29,016 nucleotides of DNA from Cryptomeria japonica. Its lineage: Eukaryota > Streptophyta > Pinopsida > Cupressales > Cupressaceae. Shown in pieces: positions 8,560-17,986 of the stretch. The position numbers and the translations under genes were made by a program. The stretch is taken from assembly GCF_030272615.1 (NCBI RefSeq), contig NW_026729273.1, positions 90,001 through 119,016 of the forward strand, read 5' to 3'. A model generated the notes under the pieces. The model saw only the letters and a list, made by a program, of their open reading frames with translations. It had not been told where the DNA came from and searched no databases. The first letter of the stretch is position 1. Each line of letters starts with the position of its first letter.

Positions 8560-8596
8560 CCTCCCCTATAAAAAGCTATTTGTCCGCATTCTCATA
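8560..8596 (-). promoter_or_regulatory. Pol I-like promoter block 13, degenerate
   Basis: The + strand reads CCCCTATAAAAAGC at 8563-8576, so the minus strand has TTTATAGGGGAGG. The flank also has an inserted C (GTCCGCATTC). It is the most distal and least conserved copy, yet its downstream stem-loop is intact through a paired change (see 8512-8531). Confidence 0.45.
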
Positions 8597-8680
8597 ACGT
8601 GTAGTCTGCAGCAGCGATTAGGACATCGACCCCAACTTCCGAATTCGTTTGCATTGAACCGCACCACAAAGGTGCACGCC

Positions 8681-8815
8681 TTGGTGTGCACCCTGGAGTG
8701 CACTTTGGTGCTCACCTCGGTGCACACTTTGGTGGTGCACCTCGGTGTGCACCAAAGGTGCGCACCTTGGAGCGCACCAAAGGTGTACACTTTGGAGCGC
8801 ACCACATAGGGTCTT
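8681..8815. repeat. Short GGTGCNCACC/TTGGAG-type decamer repeats
   Basis: This is a run of ~10-12-bp steps such as GGTGCACGCC, TTGGTGTGCACC, CTGGAGTGCAC, TTTGGTGCTCACC and AAGGTGCGCACC. It bridges the promoter modules to the G-rich minisatellite, and its phrases GTGCGCACCTTGGAGCGCAC recur in the 7.92-kb units. Confidence 0.8.
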
Positions 8816-10050
8816 TGAGAGGTTGGCGCAGTGCGCACACCAAGGTGGGTGTTGAGGTGCGTGCCGAGGTGGGTGGGTGCTAGGGTGCGCTCCATGGTGG
8901 GTGCCAGGGTGGGTGCGTGCTAGGGTGGATTCCAAAGAGGGTCATAGGGTGAGGTGCCAAGGTGGGTTGGTGATATAGTGGGTTCAAAGGTGGGTACTAG
9001 GTGGGTTCCAAGGTGGGTCACAAGTTGGGTGCCAGGATGCGTGGGTGTTAGGTTGGGGTGCCAAGGTGGGCTCCTGCGTGGGTGGGTGCTAGGGTGGGTT
9101 TCAAGGTGGACGCGAGGGCCGGGTGCCAAGGGTGGGTAACAAGTTGGGTGTTAGGATGGGGTGAGTGCTAGAGGTGGGTGCCAAGGTGGGTGGGTGCTAA
9201 GGTGGATGCCAAGGTGGTTCACAGGAGTGGGTGGGTTCTAGGGTGAGTTCCAAGGTGGGTCACAGGTTCAGTGCTAGGGTGGGGTGTCAAGGCGGGTGTC
9301 GAGGTGCCTGGGTGCTAGGGTTGTGGATGCCAATGTGGGTCATAGGGTGGGTACTAGGGTGGGCTGCAATGTGGCGTGCCAAGGTGGGTAACATGCTCGG
9401 TGGGTTCTAAATTGGGTGCCAGGGTGGGGTGTGCACCCACCTTGCCCGAGGTGGGTGCCAAGGTGCCAGTGTGGGTGGGTGCTAAGGTGGATGCCAAGGT
9501 GGGTGAGAAGGTGGGTGATAGGTTGAGTGGTAGGATGGGTGGGTGCCAGATGGGTCACAGGGTGGGTGCAAAGGGTGGGTAGGTGCTAGGGTTGGTGTCA
9601 GGGTGGGGTGGGTAGCTAGGTTGGGTTCCAAGGTGGGTGCGAGGGGTGAGTGTCAAGGTGGGTCACAGGTTAGGTGCTAGGATGGGTGAGTGCTAGGGTG
9701 CAAAGGTGCCAGGGTGGGGTGCTAGGATGGGTCGATGCTAGGGTGAGTGGCAAGGTGGGTCCACAAGTGTCAAGGTGGGTGCCGAGGTGGGTGCCAAGTC
9801 GGCGACTGCTATGGTGGATGCCAAGGTGGGTCACGGGGTGGGTGCCAAGTTGCTAGGTTGGGTTCCAAGGTGGGTGCCCAACCGTGGGGTGCTAGGGTGC
9901 GTGGGTTAAAGGGTGTGTCACAACGTGGGTGCCAGGATGGGTGCGCACCCACACTGGCCAAGACGGGTCGCGGTGCAAGGTTGGGTTCCAAGCCCGGTCA
10001 CAGGCTGGGTGCTAGGATGGGTGGGTGCCAAGGTGGGCACCAGGGTGGGT
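8816..10050. repeat. G-rich minisatellite (GGTGGGTGCCAAG-type, 10-12-bp steps)
   Basis: Degenerate steps follow one another, mostly GGTGGGTGCCAA, GGTGGGTGCTAG, GGTGGGTCACA and GGTGGGTTCCAA. The + strand is strongly G-rich with closely spaced GGG and GG runs, so G-quadruplex formation is possible. The array begins with a truncated copy of the GGGTCTTTGAG box at about 8808 and continues directly into the first 7.92-kb unit. There is no gene. Confidence 0.9.
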
Positions 10051-10515
10051 GCACCCACCCTGGCCAAGGTGGGTCACGGGGTGGGTCCTAGGGTGGGTAA
10101 CGGGGTGGGTACTAAGGTGCGTGCCAAGGTGGGTCATAGGGTGGGTGCCAAGGTGGGCACCAGGGTGGGTGTGCACCAACCCTAGCCAGGGTAGGTCACG
10201 GGGCTGGTTGTCGGGGTGGGCGTCAAGGAGCCAAGGTGGGTGGCAAGTAGCCAAGTTGCGTGCCAAGGTGGGTGTCGGGGTGGGTGCCAAGGATCCAAGG
10301 TGGGTGCCAAGGAACCAAGGTGGGTGTCTGGGTGGGTGCCGAGGTGGGAGCCAGGGTGGGTCCCAAGGTGAGTGCAAAGGTGGGTGCCAGGGTCAAGGTG
10401 AGTGCCAATGTGGGTTCCAAGGTGCCAGGGTCAGGGTGAGTGCCAATGTGGGTTCAAAGGTGCTAAGTTGGGTGCGAGGTTGGGTGCGAGGGTGGGTGGG
10501 TGCCAAGGTGTGCTA

Positions 10516-10920
10516 GGTGGAAGCCCGGGTGGGTCGGCATCCCATGGGTGTCGAGTTGGGTGCCTGATGGGTGCTTCTTGTCAAGTTTTAGTCGTCGGGA
10601 CTCATTTCGAGCCTTAGAGGTCGTTTCTTGTCCGGTTGCCCTGTCTTCGACCTGGGAACCCAATTTTGGTCCTCGGGTCCCATTTTTTTTTGTCTCGCAT
10701 CCCACTTTTGGCCTGTGGCCTTTTCGGGGTCGATTCTCGTTTTGGGCATCAGAGCATGTTTCTTCTCCTAAAACCCAATATTTGTTTATTAAGTCTCGGA
10801 ACACATTTTTGTTCTCGTGGACCCATCATGGGTCTTGGAACGCATTTGTGGTCCTTGGTCCCATTTTGCATCCCGAAACTTGTGTTTTGGTGCTTGATCC
10901 CTATTTTGGGTGCCCACCTT
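10516..10920. other. T-rich low-copy stretch of the 5S unit (also 18451-18856 and 26374-26779)
   Basis: This is the least repetitive part of the unit. It contains loose repeats of the phrase GGGTCCCATTTTGG, for example near 10675, 10856 and 10900. It also holds a T9 run and the strings CCCAATATTTGTTTATTAAG and GACCCATCATGGGTC; the latter holds the palindrome GACCCATGATGGGTC-like arms GACCCA/TGGGTC. No gene is recognised. Unit 1 has one G fewer than units 2 and 3 at about 10860. Confidence 0.7.
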
Positions 10921-11280
10921 GCACCAAGTGCGCACCCGGGGCAAACCGAGCGCCTTGGTGCACCGGGGCAAGATCGAGCGTGCACCCGAGGCGCCCCGAA
11001 CATGCACCAAGGTGCACTCGGCCCACATGTGAGCGCAGGTCGTTGCGCCCGAGGTGGTGTGTGGGCACCGCGTTGCAGACGGGACACTGCACGCACACGA
11101 CGCCCCCCTCCAGGTGCACGCACGTAGGCCGGGCCGGGTGCACACCCGACGCCCTAGCAAGGTGCGCGCACCCCGGGCAGGGCTCACACTTGGCGAACGG
11201 GGCGCACTTCGCGAGGGAGGGTGTGCACCTCGACGGGGGTGGGTGGCCGGGGTGGATTCGCACGTGGGGTCGCGGTTTGC
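10921..11280. other. GC-rich spacer upstream of 5S (also 18857-19213 and 26780-27136)
   Basis: This is irregular GTGCGCAC and GGTGCAC sequence with high CpG content, not clearly tandem. It is the immediate 5' spacer of the 5S gene and contains no recognisable gene. Unit 1 differs from units 2 and 3 by several one-base insertions in C or G runs. Confidence 0.65.
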
Positions 11281-11286
11281 TAAGTA
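11281..11286 (+). promoter_or_regulatory. TATA-like upstream element of 5S copy 1
   Basis: TAAGTA occupies -28 to -23, the position of the TATA-like element in plant 5S genes, and there is a C at -1. The GC dinucleotide usual near -12 is not there; GC occurs at -16/-15. Assigned by position more than by sequence match. Confidence 0.5.
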
Positions 11287-11308
11287 CACACTGCGACAAG
11301 CTCATAAC

Positions 11309-11428
11309 GGGTGCGATCATACCAGCATTAGTGCACCGGATCCCATCAGAACTCCGCAGTATAAGCGCGCTTGGGCCGGAGTAGTACTGGGATGGGTGAC
11401 CTCCCGGGAAGTCCCCGGTGTTGCACCC
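11309..11428 (+). rRNA. 5S ribosomal RNA gene, copy 1 (two single-base insertions)
   Basis: This encodes 5S rRNA of the large ribosomal subunit, normally transcribed by RNA polymerase III from an internal promoter. It starts GGGTGCGATCATACCAGC and ends GGTGTTGCACCC, as in land-plant 5S genes. Relative to copies 2 and 3 it has one extra A at 11361, inside box A (AGTATAAGCG instead of AGTTAAGCG), and one extra C in 11413-11416 just after box C. It also has A instead of G at 11327. The first insertion would disturb transcription-factor binding and helix geometry if real. Because surrounding sequence carries a similar excess of one-base insertions, consensus error is a good alternative to pseudogenisation. 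Confidence 0.95.
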
Positions 11429-11435
11429 TTTTTTT
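11429..11435 (+). terminator. Pol III T-run terminator, 5S copy 1
   Basis: Seven T follow the 3' end of the 5S sequence directly. Confidence 0.85.
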
Positions 11436-11865
11436 AGTTTTCGCCGGGCGTCGCAATGCTATTTGAATAAACCTTTTGCCCGTTTGCGTTCTTGTCGGGG
11501 CCGGGCCGGGCCGGGGTGCGCTGCCCGCACTACCGCGCGCGCGGGGGCGACACCGAGCGCGCACCCGAGGCACCCCGAGCCACACAGGCCACGGTGCAAC
11601 CCGGGCGTTGTGCGCGCACCCCGGTGCGCCCGAGGTGCTGCGCGCGCACCCAGGTGAAATCGGTGTGCACCTCGGCCAGTGCGCGCCTCGGCTTCGAGTC
11701 GCGCACGTTGGCCAAGGTGCACGGTGATGTTTCTTACTCTAAGGTTCCGCACCAGACGCCCGGGACAGGTGAGCGAAGCTGGGGCGGGGCCGGGTGCGCG
11801 GCCGGGGCAGGTGCACGCAGCTGGAGAGAGCTTTGGAGCACACTTCGGAGCGCACCAATGATGCG
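11436..11865. other. GC-rich spacer downstream of 5S (also 19366-19790 and 27289-27713)
   Basis: It begins GTTTTCGCCGGGCGTCGC and contains GCCGGGCCGGGCCGGGG, a CGCGCGCGCGG run, and the single-copy phrase GATGTTTCTTACTCTAAGG. It ends at the first AT module. Open frames across it overlap on both strands and are not supported as genes. Confidence 0.65.
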
Positions 11866-13643
11866 CTCCATTCAAAAGTTTTTCCTGAAAAGGCAAAAAA
11901 AGTTGAGATTATAGAATTTCCCACTTGAGAGATTGTAAAAAAAAAAAATTTAAAATGAAGGAAACGCGGGTGCCAAGGTGTGCGCAGCCCAGCCAAGGTG
12001 TGCGCACCAAGGCGCCCACCCTGGCGAAGGTGCACGCAAGGTGCGCACCCGAGGCAAACCGGACAATTAACCCAACTTTCGACTTCGCGCGCACCTTGGA
12101 GCGCACTTCGGAGCGCTCCTTGGTGCGCACCAATCTTGGGCACCTCGGAGTGCACCATGGCGCCCACCAAGGTGCGCACCCGGGGCAAACCGAGCTCCGA
12201 CTTCGTGCGCACCTTGGAGCGCACGAAAGGTGCGCACCATGGCGCCCACCAAGGTGCGCAGCCCAGCCAAGGCGTGCGCATCAAGGTGCGCACCCTGGCG
12301 AAGGTGCGCACCCGGGGCAAACCGAGCTCCGACTTCGTGCGCACCTTGGAGCGCACAAAAGGTGCGCAACCCAGCCAAGGTGTGCGCACCCCGGTCAAAC
12401 CGAGCTCCGAATCGTGCGCACCAGAGGTGCACGCCATCGTGCGCACCTTGGAGCACACTTCGGAGCCCTCCTTGGTGCGCGCCGATGTTGCGCACCTCGG
12501 AGCGCACCCGGGGAAAACAATGCAATTAACCCGACTTTCGACTTCGTGGGCACCTCGGAGCGCTCTCGGGTTCGCACCTCGGAGCACACCGAGGTGCGCA
12601 CCTTTGATGCGCTGCCTTCACCAATTTCCAGAAAAGGCAAGAAAACATTGAGAAGGTGTGCGCACCGAGGTGCCCACCCTGGCGAAGGTGCACGCGAGGT
12701 GCGCACCCGGGGCAAACCGGGCTCCGACTTCGTGCACGCCGCACCTTGGAGCACACTTCGGAGCGCTCCTTGGTGCGCACCAGGGCGCGCAACCCAGCCG
12801 AGGTGCCCACCCCGGCGAAGGTGCACGCGAGGTGCGCACCCGGGGCAAACCGGGCTCCGACTTCGTGCACGCCATGGTGCCCACCGCGGCGAAGGTGCAC
12901 GCGAGGTGCGCACCCGGGGCAAACCGGGCTCCGACTTCGTGCACGCCGCACCTTGGAGCACACTTCGGAGCGCTCCTTGGTGCGCACCATGGTGCCCACC
13001 AGGGCGCGCAACCCCGCCGAAGGTGCACGCGAGGTGCGCACCCGGGGCAAACCGGGCTCCGACTTCGTGCACGCCGCACCTTGGAGCACACTTCGGAGCG
13101 CTCCTTGGTGCGCACCATGGTGCCCACCAGGGCGCGCAACCCCGCCGAAGGTGCACGCGAGGTGCGCACCCGGGGCAAACCGGGCTCCGACTTCGTGCAC
13201 GCCATGGTGCGCACCGCGGCGAAGGTGCGCACCCGGGGCAAACCGGGCTCCGACTTCGTGCACGCTCGCACCTTGGAGCACACTTCGGAGCGCTCCTTGG
13301 TGCGCACCAGGGCGCGCAACCCAGCCGAGGTGCCCACCCCGGCGAAGGTGCACGCGAGGTGCGTACCCGGGGCAAACCGGGCTCCGACTTCGTGCACGCC
13401 GCACCTTGGAGCACACTTCGGAGCGCTCCTTGGTGCGCACCATGGTGCCCACCAGGCCGCGCAACCCAGCCAAGGTGTGCGCACCAAGGTGCACGCGAGG
13501 TGCGCACCCGGGGCAAACCGGGGTCCGACTTCGTGCACGCCGCACCTTGGAGCACACATCGGGGCGCTCCCGGGTTCGCACCGGCGTTGCGCACCGTGGT
13601 GGGCACCTCGGAGCACACCAAGGTGGGCAGCGAGGTGCGCACC
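11866..13643. repeat. GTGCGCAC-rich repeat region with two variant AT modules
   Basis: The first AT module (about 11866-11960) is a diverged version with GAGATTATAGAATTTCCC and an A12 run. The second (about 12612-12656) is truncated after GGCAAGAAAACATTGAG. Between them the phrase CCAACTTTCGACTTCG (about 12069) matches phrases in the promoter modules at 5800-8650. From 12660 a block with GGGGCAAACCGGGCTCCG, CTTCGTGCACGCC and CACTTCGGAGCGCTCC is repeated about eight times in variable combinations. The same region is at 19791-21566, and in part at 27714-29016. Confidence 0.85.
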
Positions 13644-15995
13644 TTTGATGCGATGCCTTCACTAATTTCCATAAAAGGCAAAAAAAAAACGAGATTTTAA
13701 AATTTCCGTTTGAAAGATAGTGAGAAAAAGGGAATGCTGGTGCCATCTTGAGCCCGCCCTGGTGCGCAGCCCAGCCAAGGTGTGCGCACCAAGGTGCCCA
13801 CCCTGGCGAAGGTGCGCGCCCGGGGCAATTAACCCAACTTCCAACTTCGCGCGCGCGCAGGGTGGGAGCGCACCCAACAACCGGGCCTGGGAAGAGCCAA
13901 TGCGAGAAACCCCACCAAACGCTCTGACAAAAAAGAGGGGGCGCTCCAGTAACCCCGCTTCGGAGCGCACCCTGGGCAAACCCAGCCAAGGTGCCCACCC
14001 CGGCCAAGGTGCAGGCGAGGTGCGCACCCGGGGCAAACCGGGCTCCGACAACGTGCACGCCGCACCTTGGAGCACACTTCGTAGCGCTCCCGGGTGCGCA
14101 CCTCAGAGCACACCAAGGTGGGCAGCGAGGTGCGCACCTTTGATGCGCTGCCTTCACTAATTTCCAGAAAAGGCAAAAAAAAAAGGAGATTTTAAAATTT
14201 CCGTTTTGAAAGATAGTGAAAAAAACGGAACGCGCGTGCCATCTTGAGCCCGCCCTGGTGCGCAGCCCAGGTAAGGTGCCCACCCTGGCAAAGGTGCGCA
14301 CCCGGGCAATTAACCCTACTTCCGACTTCGTGCGCGCCAGGGTGGCAACCGGGCCTCGGAAGAGCCAATGCGAGAAACCCCACCAAACGCTCCGACAAAA
14401 AAAGAGGCGGCGCTCCAATAACCCCGCTTCGGAGCGCAGCCGGGGCAAACCCAGCCAAGGTGCCCACCCCGACGAAGGTGCACGCGAGGTGCGCACCCGG
14501 GGCAAACCGGGCTCCGACAACGTGCACGCAGCACCTTGGAGCACACTTCGAAGCACTCCCGGGTGCCCACCGGCGTTGCGCACCGTGGTGGGCAGCGAGG
14601 TGCGCACCTTTGATGCGCTGCCTTCACTAATTTCCAGAAAAAGGCAAAAAAAAATGAGATTTTAAAATTTCCGTTTTGAAAGATAGTGAAAAAAAAGGAA
14701 CGCGGGTGCCATCTTGAGCCCGCCCTGGTGCGCAGCCCAGGCAAGGCATGCGCACCAAGGTGCCCACCCGAGGTGCACACCCGGGGCAAACCGGGCTCCG
14801 ACTTCGTGCAGGCCGCACCTTGGAGCACACTTCGGAGCGCTCCTTGGTGCGCACCATGGTGCCCACCAGGGCGCGCAACCCAGCCAAGGTCTGCACACTA
14901 AGGTGCCCACCCCGGCGAAGGTGCACGCGAGGTGCGCACCCGGGGCAAACCGGGCTCCGACTTCGTGCACGCCATGGTGCCCACCGCGGCGAAGGTGCAC
15001 GCGAGGTGCGCACCCGGGGCAAACCGGGCTCCGACTTCGTGCACGCCGCACCTTGGAGCACACTTCGGAGCGCTCCTTGGTGCGCACCATGGTGCCCACC
15101 AGGGCGCGCAACCCAGCCAAGGTGTGCGCACCAAGGTGCACGCGAGGTGCGCACCCGGGGCAAACCGGGGTCCGACTTCGTGCACGCCGCACCTTGGAGC
15201 ACACATCGGAGCGCTCCCAGGTTCGCACCAGCGTTGCGCACCTTTGATGCGCTGCCTTCACTAATTTCCAGAAAAGGCAAAAAAAAACGATATTTTAAAA
15301 TTTCCGTTCTGAAAGATAGTGAAAAAAACGGAACGCGGGTGCCATCTTGAGCCCTTCCTGGTGCGCAGCCCAGGCAAGTTGTGCGCACCAAGGTGCCCAC
15401 CCTGGCGGAGGTGCGCGCCCGGGGCAAACCGGGCTCCGACTTCGTGCACTGCATGGTGCCCACCAAGGCGCGCAACCCAGCCAAGGTGCCCACCGCAGCG
15501 AAGGTGCACGCGAGGTGCACACCCGGGGCAAACCGGGCTCCGACTTCGTGCACGCCGCACCTTGGAGCACACTTCAGAGCGCTCCTTGGTGCGCACCAGG
15601 GCGCGCAACCCAGCCGAGGTGCCCACCCCGGCGAAGGTGCACGCGAGGTGCGCACCCGGGGCAAACCGGGCTCCGACTTCGTGCACGCCATGGTGCCCAC
15701 CGCGGCGAAGGTGCGCACCCGGGGCAAACCGGGCTCCGACTTCGTGCACGCCGCACCTTGGAGCACACTTCGGAGCGCTCCTTGGTGCGCACCATGGTGC
15801 CCACCAGGTCGCGCAACCCAGCCAAGGTGTGCGCACCAAGGTGCACGCGAGGTGCGCACCCGGGGCAAACCGGGGTCCGACTTCGTGCACGCCGCACCTT
15901 GGAGCACACATCGGGGCGCTCCCGGGTTCGCACCGGCGTTGCGCACCGTGGTGGGCACCTCGGAGCACACCAAGGTGGGCAGCGAGGTGCGCACC
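13644..15995. repeat. Block A of unit 1 (2352 bp), paralogous to block B
   Basis: It contains AT modules near 13660, 14157, 14627 and 15259, each preceded by TTTGATGCGATGCC or TTTGATGCGCTGCC and followed by GTGCCATCTTGAGCCC. Two segments (about 13870 and 14340) share GAAGAGCCAATGCGAGAAAC and CGCTCCGACAAAAAAAG-like strings. The whole block repeats downstream at a 2352-bp offset as block B. Confidence 0.9.
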
Positions 15996-17986
15996 TTTGA
16001 TGCGATGCCTTCACTAATTTCCATAAAAGGCAAAAAAAAAACGAGATTTTAAAATTTCCGTTTTGAAAGATAGTGAGAAAAAGGGAATGCTGGTGCCATC
16101 TTGAGCCCGCCCTGGTGCGCAGCCCAGCCAAGGTTTGCGCACCAAGGTGCCCACCCTGGCGAAGGTGCGCGCCCGGGCAATTAACCCAACTTCCAACTTC
16201 GCGCGCGCCAGGGTGGGAGCGCACCCAACAACCGGGCCTGGGAAGAGCCAATGCGAGAAACCCCACCAAACTCTCTGACAAAAAAAGAGGGGGCGCTCCA
16301 GTAACCCCGCTTCGGAGCGCACCCTGGGCAAACCCAGCCAAGGTGCCCACCCCGGCCAAGGTGCAGGCGAGGTGCGCACCCGGGGCAAACCGGGCTCCGA
16401 CAACGTGCACGCCGCACCTTGGAGCACACTTCGTAGCGCTCCCGGGTGCGCACCTCAGAGCACACCAAGGTGGGCAGCGAGGTGCGCACCTTTGATGCGC
16501 TGCCTTCACTAATTTCCAGAAAAGGCAAAAAAAAAAGGAGATTTTAAAATTTCCGTTTTGAAAGATAGTGAAAAAAACGGAACGCGCGTGCCATCTTGAG
16601 CCCGCCCTGGTGCGCAGCCCAGGTAAGGTGCCACCCTGGCAAAGGTGCGCACCCGGGCAATTAACCCTACTTCCGACTTCGTGCGCGCCAGGGTGGCAAC
16701 CGGGCCTCGGAAGAGCCAATGCGAGAAACCCCACCAAACGCTCCGACAAAAAAAGAGGCGGCGCTCCAATAACCCCGCTTCGGAGCGCAGCCGGGGCAAA
16801 CCAAGCCAAGGTGCCCACCCCGACGAAGGTGCACGCGAGGTGCGCACCCGGGGCAAACCGGGCTCCGACAACGTGCACGCAGCACCTTGGAGCACACTTC
16901 GAAGCACTCCCGGGTGCCCACCGGCGTTGCGCACCGTGGTGGGCAGCGAGGTGCGCACCTTTGATGCGCTGCCTTCACTAATTTCCAGAAAAAGGCAAAA
17001 AAAAATGAGATTTTAAAATTTCCGTTTTGAAAGATAGTGAAAAAAAAGGAACGCGGGTGCCATCTTGAGCCCGCCCTGGTGCGCAGCCCAGGCAAGGCAT
17101 GCGCACCAAGGTGCCCACCCGAGGTGCACACCCGGGGCAAACCGGGCTCCGACTTCGTGCAGGCCGCACCTTGGAGCACACTTCGGAGCGCTCCTTGGTG
17201 CGCACCATGGTGCCCACCAGGGCGCACCCGAGGCAAACCGGGCTCCGACTTCGTGCACGCCGCACCTTGGAGCACACATCGGAGCGCTCCCAGGTTCGCA
17301 CCAGCGTTGCGCACCTTTGATGCGCTGCCTTCACTAATTTCCAGAAAAGGCAAAAAAAAACGATATTTTAAAATTTCCGTTCTGAAAGATAGTGAAAAAA
17401 ATGGAACGCGGGTGCCATCTTGAGCCCTTCCTGATGCGCAGCCCAGGCAAGTTGTGCGCACCAAGGTGCCCACCCTGGCGGAGGTGCGCGCCCGGGGCAA
17501 ACCGGGCTCCGACTTCGTGCACTGCATGGTGCCCACCAAGGCGCGCAACCCAGCCAAGGTGCCCACCGCAGCGAAGGTGCACGCGAGGTGCGCACCCGAG
17601 GTGCACACCCGGGGCAAACCGGGCTCCGACTTCGTGCACGCCGCACCTTGGAGCACACTTCAGAGCGCTCCTTGGTACGCACCAGGGCGCGCAACCCAGC
17701 CAAGGTGCTCACCCCGGCGAAGGTGCACGCGAGGTGCGCACCCGGGGCAAACCGGGCTCGGACTTCGTGCACGCCGCACCTTGGAGCACACATCGGAGCG
17801 CTCCCGGGTTCGCACCAGCATTGCGCACCTTTGATGCGCTGCCTTCACTAATTTCCAGAAAAGGCAAAAAAAAGAAAAAAATGAGATTTTAAAATTTCCG
17901 TTTTGAAAGATAGTGAAAAAAACGGAACGCGGGTGCCATCTTGAGCCCGCCCTGGTGTGCAGCCCAGGCAAGTTGTGCGCACCAAG
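15996..17986. repeat. Block B of unit 1, shortened copy of block A
   Basis: It aligns to block A at offset 2352 (13644 to 15996, 14139 to 16491), then 2351 (14609 to 16960). The offset then drops to about 2073 (15243 to 17316). Block B has therefore lost about 279 bp near 17222, corresponding to roughly 14868-15146 of block A. It ends by joining the G-rich minisatellite of the next unit. Confidence 0.9.
16507..16580. repeat. AT-rich mini-module (representative of about eleven per unit)
   Basis: This is a ~74-bp AT-rich island in GC-rich surroundings: CACTAATTTCCAGAAAAGGC, an A-run, the palindrome ATTTTAAAAT, then an inverted repeat with arms CCGTTTT (16553-16559) and AAAACGG (16574-16580) around 14 nt. 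Other unit 1 copies start near 13660, 14157, 14627, 15259, 16012, 16977, 17333 and 17847, with two variants near 11866 and 12612. A-run length varies from 7 to 10. On the minus strand these are T-runs. The role is unknown; matrix attachment, nucleosome exclusion or transcription stop are possible. Confidence 0.8.

Larger units (their letters stand above)
7591..8680. repeat. Six ~160-220-bp promoter modules
   Basis: Promoter cores are at 7704, 7867, 8026, 8182, 8406 and 8563. They are shortened relatives of the ~315-bp modules. The GGTCTTTGAGGTTGG box, the stem-loop, the GTCGACCCATCAAA segment and the TATA/G-run block are kept. The GTCATCGGACCC phrases are lost. A segment with GTAGCCTGCAG, TTAGGACATCGACC and CTTCTTAACGAAAACAAG links copies. 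No gene is visible. Confidence 0.85.
10051..17986. repeat. 7.9-kb 5S-containing tandem unit 1 (7936 bp)
   Basis: The string GCACCCACCCTGGCCAAGG starts at 10051, 17987 and 25910, marking unit starts. Order within the unit: G-rich minisatellite 10051-10515; T-rich low-copy stretch 10516-10920; GC-rich 5S upstream spacer 10921-11308; 5S gene 11309-11428; GC-rich downstream spacer 11436-11865; AT module and GTGCGCAC repeats 11866-13643; block A 13644-15995; block B 15996-17986. Unit 1 is 13 bp longer than unit 2. Most of the excess is single-base insertions clustered between about 10200 and 11890. Confidence 0.93.

Noticed and set aside
10744-10755. GGGCATCAGAGC, a 10/12 match to the initiator-Met tRNA primer-binding site used by many plant LTR elements (Cassandra elements also carry 5S sequence)
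   Set aside because: It lies 550 bp upstream of the 5S, not directly after an LTR end. I see no TG...CA bounded terminal repeats, no polypurine tract and no target-site duplication. The 5S copies are full length with proper flanks, unlike the 5S-like part of Cassandra.
11730-11790. Possible tRNA-like segment around AAGGTTCCGCACC
   Set aside because: No cloverleaf with consistent D and T arms could be drawn; the GGTTC resemblance is isolated.
11925-13700. Plus-strand open frame of about 590 codons (and 579 codons at 19849-21588)
   Set aside because: It runs through AT modules and GTGCGCAC repeats. The two copies end differently because of single-base shifts, as expected for chance open frames in repeats.
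12526-14607. Long minus-strand open frame of about 690 codons (and its 662-codon counterpart at 20542-22530)
   Set aside because: It is made of periodic Cys/Ala/Pro/Arg-rich peptide from tandem DNA. Equally long frames overlap it on both strands, and its length changes between repeat copies. There is no domain, no intron or start context, and no codon bias independent of the repeat.
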